NCBI GenBank assembly: GCA_937870805.1
Contig: CALMZT010000243.1
Coordinates: forward strand, 1-5,923
Length of the DNA: 5,923 nt
Reading direction: 5' to 3'
From: an uncultured Chloroflexota bacterium
GTDB lineage: Bacteria > Chloroflexota > Anaerolineae > Aggregatilineales > Phototrophicaceae
A program made the position numbers and the translations under genes. Under the pieces are notes generated by a model. The model did no database searches and had not been told where the DNA came from. It was given only the letters and a program-made list of their open reading frames with translations. Position 1 is the first letter of the stretch; each line of letters opens with the position of its first letter. Below are positions 1-5,465 of this stretch, one piece after another.

Positions 1-1620
1 CCCGGCTTCTTCTGCCAGCGCGCGCACGACTTCTACGATGAAAAACACGTTGCCTTCGGTTTCACGGTGCAGCATTTCGACAAGGTGCTGCTGGCGTCCT
101 GCTTCGCCGATCATGGCTTCACTTAAGCGGGCGATGCCCTGCTGCGAGAGGCGGCGCAGCTTCAGCAGATGCATATACGGCAGATTTTGCGGCAGATGCG
201 GGCTTTCGTCGTCGCGGAAACTGCCGACGATCAGCAGCGGCAGGTGATCGACCAATTTTGTCAGGCGTGAGAGGGCTTCAAGGCTTTCGTCGTTCGCCCA
301 CTGCAAGTCTTCGAGGATGAGAATAATCGGCTGCTTCTGACGTTTAAACAGTGCCAGCATCGCAGAGAGCAGGCGTTCCTGTGCTTGCAGCGGCGAAAGT
401 TCCGGCGCGTCGTCCACTTCATGCCCGACAAAATCGCTGATGTCGGGGACGAGGGTTTTGAGCACGCGCGCTTCCTGGTAGTCCAATGGCGTGAACAACG
501 ACAGCCAGCGCAGCGCGGGACGCCAGGGGGCATAAAACGCGCCGCCTTCGCTGACGCACTGCCCGCGCAGTACCAGCGCGCCTTTGACGAGCGCTAACGT
601 GCGCAGTTCTTCCAGCAGGCGTGATTTGCCGACGCCGCTTTCGCCACCGACGAGCCATGCGCTGCCAAGTCCCACGACGGCGTTGTCCATCGCGTTTGTC
701 AGTTGGATGAGTTCGTGGTCGCGCCCGACGAGTTCCGCCGCTTGCAGATAACTCTCGCGGATGGCGGCGGTTTCCGGTGGGACTTCCTGCCCCGTCGCTT
801 GGCTGAGGGCTTCGATCACATCTGAGGCGCTGTCGTAGCGCGACTCAGGAGATTTTGCCAACAGGCGCTGCAAGACAACTGCCAGCCGTTCGGGGATGTC
901 TGATAAATCGGGTTCGCTTTCAAAAATGTTGTGAATAAGCTGCACAATGTCGCCGCGATCAAAAGGATGGCGTCCGGTGAACACCTCATAGGCAATGACG
1001 CCAAAGGCATAGAGATCAGCGCGCGGGCTGATGAAACCACCTGTCAGCACTTCGGGAGCCATGTAGCCCAGCGTGCCCGCTGTCGAGCTATCCGTTTCTT
1101 CGTCGCCTGAAGGAATCATCGACAAGCCGAAGTCTAAGGCTTTGACGACGCAGCCGTGTTCGCCACTGACAACCAGTACATTGGTTGGCTTCAGATCACG
1201 GTGGATGATGCCGCGCCGATGCAGATACGCCAGCGCTTGTAATAACTGCATCAGCAGATTGACTTGCAGATCTAAGGATTGGTTCGCGCCCGCTTCGGTG
1301 ATGGTGCAGGGGTTGTGCAGCAGTTCCATCGTGAAGAAGGGTTTTTGCTGGTCGAAGCCATAATCGAGGACGCTGATGATGTTAGGGTGTCGCAGCGATG
1401 CCAACAGTTTGAATTCTTGTGCATGTGCCAGCGCCATGTTTCTGGTTGTTGCGGGTGAGGACAAACTCAAGCCGCTTTGCCCGAACTGGAGACGATCTGC
1501 GGCGGCAACGACTTGTTTGAGGGCGATGGTTTCTCCGGTAAGGCGGTCTAAAGCGCGGTGAACGGTACCCATTCCGCCGACGCCTAGCTGCTCCTGTAAG
1601 AGATAGCGCTTACCGATCAT
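1..1620 (-). CDS. Ser/Thr protein kinase with C-terminal AAA ATPase domain (3' end outside window)
   Basis: Translating the minus strand from the ATG at 1620-1618 gives 540 codons without a stop up to the left edge, so the C-terminus is missing. Residues 1-270 form a complete Hanks-type kinase: glycine loop GVGGMG (13-18), AxxK lysine K35, helix-C candidate E69, HRDLKPTN (140-147, catalytic D142), DFG (163-165), GTLGYMAPE (182-190), D202 and R261. All key residues are present, so it should be active. An AAA_16-like module follows: VGR (298-300), Walker A GESGVGKS (326-333), Walker B-like IILILEDLQW (432-441), and GSFRDD (466-471), a probable sensor strand. Such kinase-ATPase fusions are signalling or regulatory proteins, often with TPR, cyclase or DNA-binding C-termini; which one applies here cannot be seen. 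No membrane segment is visible, so it is probably cytosolic. No clear Shine-Dalgarno precedes the ATG, but the glycine loop at residue 13 fits this start. The beta3-to-helix-C stretch (about 41-65) is longer than usual. Domain calls are firm; the substrate is unknown. Confidence 0.93.
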   Translation of the reverse strand, partial: MIGKRYLLQEQLGVGGMGTVHRALDRLTGETIALKQVVAAADRLQFGQSGLSLSSPATTRNMALAHAQEFKLLASLRHPNIISVLDYGFDQQKPFFTMELLHNPCTITEAGANQSLDLQVNLLMQLLQALAYLHRRGIIHRDLKPTNVLVVSGEHGCVVKALDFGLSMIPSGDEETDSSTAGTLGYMAPEVLTGGFISPRADLYAFGVIAYEVFTGRHPFDRGDIVQLIHNIFESEPDLSDIPERLAVVLQRLLAKSPESRYDSASDVIEALSQATGQEVPPETAAIRESYLQAAELVGRDHELIQLTNAMDNAVVGLGSAWLVGGESGVGKSRLLEELRTLALVKGALVLRGQCVSEGGAFYAPWRPALRWLSLFTPLDYQEARVLKTLVPDISDFVGHEVDDAPELSPLQAQERLLSAMLALFKRQKQPIILILEDLQWANDESLEALSRLTKLVDHLPLLIVGSFRDDESPHLPQNLPYMHLLKLRRLSQQGIARLSEAMIGEAGRQQHLVEMLHRETEGNVFFIVEVVRALAEEAG

Positions 1621-1693
1621 GACAATAACGCTTTAAGCTATTGATAGTAATAACTATTCCAAGTGTAGCGTTAAATTTTTGTTTTGCACGCGC

Positions 1694-1725
1694 CAAACCG
1701 TAATTTCTCGTAAAAATTCGGTTTG
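1694..1725 (-). promoter_or_regulatory. Inverted repeat at predicted kinase transcription start
   Basis: On the plus strand, CAAACCGTAATTT (1694-1706) is complementary to AAATTCGGTTTG (1714-1725) apart from one unpaired T, with a 7-nt centre. The outer seven pairs (CAAACCG/CGGTTTG) are perfect. It begins three bases after the predicted -10 box, so it would span roughly -4 to +28 of the kinase transcript. It could be a repressor operator or a 5'-leader hairpin. The repeat is directly visible; the role is inferred. Confidence 0.5.
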
Positions 1726-1727
1726 AG

Positions 1728-1756
1728 TTTATAAAAATTTTATAACCTGAAAACAA
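1728..1756 (-). promoter_or_regulatory. Predicted sigma70-type promoter of the kinase gene
   Basis: Reading the minus strand, TTGTTT (1756-1751) and TATAAA (1733-1728) are separated by exactly 17 bp within an AT-rich segment. The implied start, near 1721, would leave a leader of about 100 nt before the ATG at 1620. The 17-bp AT palindrome TTATAAAATTTTTATAA (1745-1729; 7-bp arms, 3-bp centre) overlaps the spacer and -10, so it may be a regulator site or simply AT composition. Match quality is moderate and no transcript data are available. Confidence 0.4.
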
Positions 1757-1913
1757 ACGAAAATCCGTGTATACCAGAACGGTGCTAAGCACACCTTTGT
1801 TAATGACTTGTAACATCATTTAAGGGTATCAGAATGCAGAGGCTGGTCAAATCTGCACCTGCCAAATTGGTATGCACATCTACGAAGATTTGTGACAGGA
1901 TGTTCGGCGAGAT

Positions 1914-1943
1914 TGTAGGGGCGCAAGATCTTGTGCCCCTACA
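1914..1943. repeat. 30-bp palindrome, TGTAGGGGC...GCCCCTACA family
   Basis: TGTAGGGGC (1914-1922) and GCCCCTACA (1935-1943) are perfect inverted ends, and the interior GCAAGATCTTGT continues the symmetry, so 30 bp are palindromic with one mismatched pair (G1923/T1934). It lies 9 bp beyond the SDR stop codon and would form a very stable hairpin in that transcript, so it may limit read-through or protect the 3' end. There is no following U-tract as in a classical terminator. The same 9-bp ends, with one change, bound the element at 3145-3204, which marks it as a dispersed palindromic repeat rather than a one-off terminator. Confidence 0.8.
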
Positions 1944-1952
1944 GCGTGTGAA

Positions 1953-2906
1953 CTAATTGACCGTCGTATTGGTAAAGAATTTGCGTAGTGTCGTGCTCAC
2001 GTCGTTGTTTTTCAGGTATTGGATGTTTTCGCCAGCGAAGGCGCACGGCTCGATTTTGAAGTAGTTCACCAGCGCGTTATCGGGAACGGTGTTGGGCACG
2101 GCTAACAAGTCGAGTAAGCTGCTGCTGACGGGCGTACCGGGCAGTGTCTTCTCCATGATAAACACGGGCACGCGCAGCAGCCACGTTGGCGCGGGAAAAA
2201 AGACACGCGGTCCAGCAACGACTTCCGAAATACGCTTCTCGATTTCTTCCAATGTCAGCACTTCGGGTCCGCCGAGTCCGAGTTCCTTGTGGAACGTGCC
2301 ATCATCGTCCAGCGAACGCACGATGGCTTCCACGACATCGTACACCGAGACAGGCTGAAACTGTGCTTTGCCGCCGCCGATCATGGGGAACAGCAGCGGT
2401 GTGACCTGCATCAGCCGTGCCAGTGAATTAAAGAACTCGTCCTGTGGACCAAAAATGGCAGACGGACGCATGGCTGTCCATGCCAATTTTGACGCGGCGA
2501 CGTATTCCTGTGCGCGACCTTTGCTTTTGAGGAAACGGTACGGCGACTGGCTGTTTGATCCATTCTGGCTCATGTGGATGAAGCGCCGCACGCCGCTGGC
2601 TTCTGCGGCATCGACGATGTTGATTGTGCCCTGAAAGTTGACCTCTTCGTAAGTTTGTCCACCCTGTTCAAGCGCAATCGCGACGGTATGGATGACCGTT
2701 GTCACGCCATTCATCACATTCTTAAGACCTTCGCGGTCACTGACATCGCCAGTCACGATTTCGACCTTATTGCCCAGATCGCTGAGCCGCTTGCGCGTTT
2801 TTTCCATATTGCGCACCATCGCGCGCACAGGTTTTCCGAGTTCGATCAGGCGGCGCACGGCATTATTGCCGACGTAGCCGTTTGCGCCTGTCACGAGAAT
2901 AGTCAT
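1953..2906 (-). CDS. NAD(P)-binding atypical SDR, NDUFA9-like
   Basis: This complete 317-residue protein is a Rossmann-fold oxidoreductase or epimerase-like member of the atypical/extended short-chain dehydrogenase group. The N-terminal nucleotide-binding motif TGANGYVG (6-13) follows the first beta strand. R28 and R32 at the end of the second strand favour NADP(H). GDVSD (53-57) matches the adenine-contacting region. The active-site region has S113 and YRFLK (123-127, the YxxxK motif), then MRPSAIFGPQD (146-156), typical of NDUFA9/nucleoside-sugar-epimerase-like members. Length fits the family. The substrate cannot be assigned: relatives include NDUFA9 homologues, quinone or isoflavone-type reductases and sugar-nucleotide epimerases. 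It is probably soluble, as the hydrophobic stretch near 241-252 is too short for a clear membrane span. The ATG is supported by an AAGGAG box 8 nt upstream. It has its own long upstream region and probably its own promoter. Confidence 0.93.
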   Translation of the reverse strand: MTILVTGANGYVGNNAVRRLIELGKPVRAMVRNMEKTRKRLSDLGNKVEIVTGDVSDREGLKNVMNGVTTVIHTVAIALEQGGQTYEEVNFQGTINIVDAAEASGVRRFIHMSQNGSNSQSPYRFLKSKGRAQEYVAASKLAWTAMRPSAIFGPQDEFFNSLARLMQVTPLLFPMIGGGKAQFQPVSVYDVVEAIVRSLDDDGTFHKELGLGGPEVLTLEEIEKRISEVVAGPRVFFPAPTWLLRVPVFIMEKTLPGTPVSSSLLDLLAVPNTVPDNALVNYFKIEPCAFAGENIQYLKNNDVSTTLRKFFTNTTVN

Positions 2907-2914
2907 TGGTTGTG

Positions 2915-2920
2915 CTCCTT
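2915..2920 (-). promoter_or_regulatory. Shine-Dalgarno of the SDR gene
   Basis: AAGGAG on the minus strand lies 8 nt before the ATG at 2906-2904. It is the strongest ribosome binding site in the window and fixes the SDR start. Confidence 0.85.
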
Positions 2921-2926
2921 CAAAAT

Positions 2927-2957
2927 AGCTGTCAGCGATCCGCTTTCAGCAGTCAGC
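2927..2957 (-). repeat. Degenerate heptamer tandem repeat (GCTGANN)
   Basis: Reading the minus strand from 2957, the sequence divides into GCTGACT, GCTGAAA, GCGGATC, GCTGACA and a partial GCT: about four and a half units of 7 bp with consensus GCTGANN, the third unit being diverged. It sits 6 bp upstream of the SDR Shine-Dalgarno, so it would be in the leader if transcription starts further upstream. Short tandem heptamers are known from cyanobacteria and other repeat-rich genomes; membership in a known family is not tested. Confidence 0.6.
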
Positions 2958-3024
2958 AAATGCAAGGGTTGTACGCCGTTGGTTGTTCCTACGAATAGAT
3001 GCGATTTTGAGCAAGAGGATTGTA

Positions 3025-3045
3025 CAGTTTAACAATTTAATGCGG
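3025..3045. repeat. 21-bp direct repeat, copy 1
   Basis: CAGTTTAAC-AATTTAATGCGG matches the copy at 3112-3132 with 3 differences in 21 positions. It is AT-rich and lies about 120 bp upstream of the SDR start. Paired spaced repeats upstream of a gene can be regulator sites; that role is inferred. Confidence 0.55.
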
Positions 3046-3077
3046 ATATCGCGCGCGAGTGAAGTCTCCGTCTGCGT

Positions 3078-3091
3078 GCAAACAAGTTTGC
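3078..3091. promoter_or_regulatory. 14-bp palindrome GCAAAC-AA-GTTTGC
   Basis: Perfect 6-bp arms GCAAAC and GTTTGC flank a 2-bp centre. Its size and symmetry resemble operators of dimeric helix-turn-helix regulators. It sits between the two 21-bp direct repeats upstream of the SDR gene. Chance occurrence of 6-bp arms cannot be excluded. Confidence 0.35.
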
Positions 3092-3111
3092 CAGTGCCAC
3101 GTCCACTGATG

Positions 3112-3132
3112 CAGTTTAACGATTAAATACGG
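3112..3132. repeat. 21-bp direct repeat, copy 2
   Basis: CAGTTTAAC-GATTAAATACGG is the same-orientation partner of 3025-3045. This copy has a small internal inverted repeat, TTTAA-CGA-TTAAA. It ends 12 bp before the 60-bp palindromic element, so the repeat pair could also be a remnant of a larger duplicated or inserted segment. Confidence 0.55.
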
Positions 3133-3144
3133 CGTATAGGGCAT

Positions 3145-3204
3145 TGTAGAGGCAGACCAATGTGTCTGCCCAGCATCGGGCGCACACGCAGGTGCGCCCC
3201 TACA
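3145..3204. repeat. 60-bp two-hairpin MITE-like element
   Basis: The ends TGTAGAGGC (3145-3153) and GCCCCTACA (3196-3204) are inverted repeats with one mismatch. Inside are two hairpins: GGCAGAC (3151-3157) with GTCTGCC (3164-3170), and GGGCGCAC (3178-3185) with GTGCGCCC (3192-3199). The ends match those of the palindrome at 1914-1943, so both belong to one dispersed family. It has no coding capacity, so if mobile it would be moved by an enzyme encoded elsewhere. No target-site duplication is evident. It resembles short palindromic repeats that I recall as common in Chloroflexota and cyanobacteria; this is memory, not a search. Confidence 0.75.
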
Positions 3205-3347
3205 GACACTCGTCTTTTACTCCGTATCTAAAAGTAAAACTGCATAAGCGAACAGAAACGGCTTTTCGGGTCATGGTTGATATCCCTATTCATTTATCAA
3301 AGAGTATAATCCCCTTGATCGCACTTACGCCCTATTCCCTATAGGTG

Positions 3348-5465
3348 TCATCGATTGATCGTGATGGTACGCAGCGTCGCTGAATCCGCAGCGCCCACAG
3401 GCAAACGTACAGATGGATTATTCTGATCATATAGCCCAATGATGAGCGTGTAATTAACCTGTGTTAAATTATCAGGAAGCACCAGCGCATGATTGTCGCT
3501 AATGGTATCGCCTGCTGTCCATGTTGTCGTGGGCGCTAAGCCGCCGCCTGGTTCGCCATCATGCTGCGTCGCTAGCGTGCCATCAGGGTCGAGCAGCTGC
3601 ACCGTCACCACATAGCGCGTGTCTAAAGGCGCGTCGGTTGTCCATTGAAGCTGCACCTGAACCACGTCCCCTGCTTGAAATGACCCGGCGTTCAGGGCGT
3701 AACGTTGCAGCGTGATGTGATCGCCAAATTGAATATCTGCTTCGCCAGTGATAGGATACTCGTCGGCGGGCATAATGTAGCGTACCAGGCGCACATCGCC
3801 GTACCAATCATCCCCTGCTTTGAACGATTGAGCGCTCAAGGTCGCCTCAACGATGCGCTGTGGATCACGCTCAGCTTCGCCCCAAAATACAGCAAACACG
3901 CGCTCGTGACGCTCGATAATCGCCGTCACCGCCGCCAACGTCGCGTCGTTATTGCCCCCTAGCCCCTCCGGCAGCGGGTAGACTGGCGCATCGCCCTTGT
4001 AGTAGTAATCGAACACTTCCTGCTGGTTCGGCGCATCAAGGATAATGGCATCGCCTGCACGTGCGTCGGCGCTGATCTGCGCAACAATTGCGCGGTAATC
4101 GTCACGCTGGAATGCTGCGCTGGTGTACAGTGGGTTTAGCCCAGCAACCAGCGCGAGCGCCAGCCACAGCAGCGATAAGACTCCTGCGAGGCGCAAAATC
4201 GACATGCGTGTTTGTAAGGGTAAGGCGCGCTTTGCCTTCACCCGTGTGATTTTGCCTTCCCACAACACCCAGACGCCGCGCGCCAGCCACAGCGCCAAGC
4301 CGATTTGCGCGGGCAGCAGCAGCTTGAGATTCGCCTCGCGGAACAAGCCGCGCGCCATGAAGATGCCTACAGGGATGATGACCCACACGACAGGCAGGAG
4401 CATTGCCCACCAAGAGGTTAACCCCTCCCCCCGACCCCCTCCCCGCCAGCGGAGAGGGGGAGTAGAAACTGATTCGCTGTTGTGTATGGACGAGGCGGGT
4501 GTGATGGGTATATTCGCGAGCAGCAGTCCAAAGAGCAACAGGAATGCAACAATGCCAAACGTCGCGCCGCTGGCTTGATAGGTGACGCCGAAGCTGAGCC
4601 AGCCGAAAATCGTCGTCAGCGCTTGTTCGGAGGAGATGATTTCGCCTGTGTTGGGCCATGTCAGGAGACGATCAAAGGCGGTGGGCAACCAGGGGAGGAA
4701 TAGAAGAATAGTGAGGAGATTGAGGGCGATGTAGCTGAAGAACCTCACCCCCCAACCCCCTCTCCACAGTAATGGAGAGGGGGAGTTCGGAGATGAACGG
4801 TACTCTACGATAAACCATGCCAGCGCCATCACGCCTTGTGCAAGCATCACGAAGGGATAGGCGTAGTTCGTCCATAAGCCAGCGGCGTTGATGAGGGCTA
4901 AGGCGATGCCCCAGCCGTTAACCCCTCTCCCCAACCCTCTCCCCGCCAGCAGAGAGAGGGAGGAAAGCGAAAACGTTTGCTGCTGAACAGTGGTGTCCTG
5001 ACGAGTCGAAAAGAAATTGACGAATGCCCACATGCCCGCCGCTGCCCATAAGCCGAGCAGGGCGTACATGCGCGCTTCCTGAGCGTAGTAGATGCTGAAG
5101 GTGTTGAGTGCGACGAACAGCGCTGCCGCGATACCTGCGAAGGTGCCGTAAAGTTTTTTGCCGAGCGCGAAAGTGAAGGCGACGGTGAGTGTGCTAACCA
5201 GCGCGGAAAAGGAACGGAGCGCGAATTCGCTGTCGCCTGTGAGCGCGCGCCATATGGCAAGCAGCCAGTAGTAGCCGGGTGGGTGGATGTCGAGTGCGGC
5301 GTTGGTGGCGATGTCGGAAAAAGAGCGTGTGGCTTGGACGTAGCTGTTGCCCTCGTCGTGCCAGAGGGATTGCGCACCGAGCAGATGGATGCGGACAGTG
5401 AAGGCGAGAAGAATCACCGCAAAGGCGCAAAGAACGCTAAGGGATTTGAGGGAGGGGAGGTTCAT
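3348..5465 (-). CDS. GT39-like (GT-C fold) membrane glycosyltransferase with three in-frame repeat insertions
   Basis: This 705-residue integral membrane protein probably transfers sugar from a polyprenyl-phosphate donor on the outer face of the membrane. Helix 1 spans about 9-31. SLWHDEGNSY (33-42) carries the acidic pair D37-E38 expected in the first outer loop of GT-C enzymes. DIHPPGYY (59-66) and YYAQEARMY (126-134) are hallmark GT39/ArnT-type motifs. Further hydrophobic helices run to about 443. A soluble tail follows, with a beta-rich domain at about 571-705 of the kind seen on Anaerolineae-type glycosyltransferases. The ATG at 5465 is preferred because it overlaps the upstream gene's TGA as ATGA and directly precedes the first helix; an in-frame ATG at 5510 would add 15 residues and lie within the upstream gene. 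Three palindromic repeats encode residues 167-183, 227-241 and 335-349. Without them the protein would be about 47 residues shorter. The acceptor (protein, lipid or glycan) is unknown. Confidence 0.92.
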   Translation of the reverse strand: MNLPSLKSLSVLCAFAVILLAFTVRIHLLGAQSLWHDEGNSYVQATRSFSDIATNAALDIHPPGYYWLLAIWRALTGDSEFALRSFSALVSTLTVAFTFALGKKLYGTFAGIAAALFVALNTFSIYYAQEARMYALLGLWAAAGMWAFVNFFSTRQDTTVQQQTFSLSSLSLLAGRGLGRGVNGWGIALALINAAGLWTNYAYPFVMLAQGVMALAWFIVEYRSSPNSPSPLLWRGGWGVRFFSYIALNLLTILLFLPWLPTAFDRLLTWPNTGEIISSEQALTTIFGWLSFGVTYQASGATFGIVAFLLLFGLLLANIPITPASSIHNSESVSTPPLRWRGGGRGEGLTSWWAMLLPVVWVIIPVGIFMARGLFREANLKLLLPAQIGLALWLARGVWVLWEGKITRVKAKRALPLQTRMSILRLAGVLSLLWLALALVAGLNPLYTSAAFQRDDYRAIVAQISADARAGDAIILDAPNQQEVFDYYYKGDAPVYPLPEGLGGNNDATLAAVTAIIERHERVFAVFWGEAERDPQRIVEATLSAQSFKAGDDWYGDVRLVRYIMPADEYPITGEADIQFGDHITLQRYALNAGSFQAGDVVQVQLQWTTDAPLDTRYVVTVQLLDPDGTLATQHDGEPGGGLAPTTTWTAGDTISDNHALVLPDNLTQVNYTLIIGLYDQNNPSVRLPVGAADSATLRTITINR
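4419..4463 (-). repeat. In-frame C/G-rich palindromic repeat, copy A
   Basis: On the minus strand it reads CTCCCCCTCTCC, a short loop, then G-rich runs ending GGGGTTA. The stem pairs 4435-4441 with 4454-4460, plus two pairs beyond a mismatch. It encodes residues 335-349 of the glycosyltransferase (TPPLRWRGGGRGEGL), between two membrane helices. The plus-strand C-runs at 4422-4425, 4427-4432, 4435-4439 and 4441-4444 mean the coding strand and mRNA match a four-run G-quadruplex pattern with 1-2 nt loops. Confidence 0.85.
4743..4787 (-). repeat. In-frame C/G-rich palindromic repeat, copy B
   Basis: This copy has the best hairpin: a perfect 11-bp stem, CCCCCTCTCCA (4756-4766) with TGGAGAGGGGG (4773-4783), and a 6-nt loop. 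It encodes residues 227-241 (NSPSPLLWRGGWGVR) between helices. Its left arm is offset by one base relative to copy A, so the same DNA is read in a different frame. Confidence 0.85.
4919..4966 (-). repeat. In-frame C/G-rich palindromic repeat, copy C
   Basis: The 7-bp stem pairs 4935-4941 with 4954-4960. It shares the CTGGCGGGGAG core and GGGGTTA end with copy A, but is read in a different frame, as leucine/glycine/arginine-rich LSSLSLLAGRGLGRGVN (residues 167-183). The plus-strand C-runs at 4922-4925, 4929-4932, 4935-4937 and 4941-4944 again give the coding strand a G-quadruplex pattern. Confidence 0.82.
5462..5465 (-). promoter_or_regulatory. ATGA stop/start overlap between two genes
   Basis: The minus strand reads ATGA, where the ATG starts the glycosyltransferase and the TGA ends the upstream gene. 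This arrangement is typical of translational coupling within an operon. No separate strong Shine-Dalgarno is seen; GGAACGG lies inside the end of the upstream gene. Confidence 0.8.

Larger units (their letters stand above)
1621..1952. other. Intergenic region between SDR and kinase genes
   Basis: This 332-bp gap has no convincing gene. The part next to the SDR stop holds a 30-bp palindrome (1914-1943). The segment around 1820-1910 shows nothing recognisable. The part next to the kinase start (about 1625-1760) is much more AT-rich than the flanking genes and holds a promoter-like hexamer pair and two inverted repeats. A 69-codon ORF on the minus strand (1819-1610) overlaps the kinase start in another frame, resembles no family I know, and is best treated as chance. 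Confidence 0.7.
2907..3347. other. Repeat-rich intergenic region upstream of SDR
   Basis: This 441-bp gap carries no credible gene; small ORFs here lie across repeats. In order from the SDR it holds the Shine-Dalgarno, a degenerate heptamer tandem repeat, two copies of a 21-bp direct repeat about 87 bp apart (with a 14-bp palindrome between them) and a 60-bp two-hairpin element. A short inverted repeat, TTGATA (3277-3282) with TATCAA (3295-3300), and a plus-strand TATAAT (3305-3310) lie near the glycosyltransferase stop, with no gene downstream in that direction. No confident promoter for the SDR gene was found. Confidence 0.7.

Noticed and set aside
1610..1819. Minus-strand 69-codon ORF upstream of the kinase
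   Set aside because: It overlaps the kinase start in another frame and spans the AT-rich promoter-like region; no homology recognised and no Shine-Dalgarno seen.
2574..3032. Plus-strand 152-codon ORF over the SDR 5' end
   Set aside because: It lies antisense to the well-supported SDR coding start and its Shine-Dalgarno, and the translation shows no recognisable motif.
3277..3310. Plus-strand promoter TTGATA...TATAAT
   Set aside because: The spacing is 22 bp and there is no plus-strand gene downstream; antisense transcription of the GT39 3' end is possible but unsupported.
3162..3344. Plus-strand 60-codon ORF in the intergenic region
   Set aside because: It begins inside the 60-bp palindromic element and has no ribosome binding site or recognisable product.
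3331..3345. Possible terminator CCTAT-TCCCT-ATAGG after the glycosyltransferase stop
   Set aside because: Only five mostly A/T pairs and no T-tract on the minus strand, so it is too weak to call a terminator.
4123..4578. Plus-strand 151-codon ORF opposite the glycosyltransferase
   Set aside because: It is antisense to the GT39 gene and runs through repeat copy A; low-complexity Pro/Arg/Ser composition fits a shadow frame.
4102..4659. Minus-strand 185-codon ORF within the glycosyltransferase
   Set aside because: It is an alternate-frame reading of the GT39 gene; the product is Arg/His-rich with no membrane or domain pattern, whereas the 705-codon frame carries clear motifs.
4419..4966. CRISPR-like array from the three C/G-rich repeats
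   Set aside because: The spacing is irregular (about 280 and 130 bp), the intervening DNA encodes conserved-looking membrane helices, and no cas gene is present.
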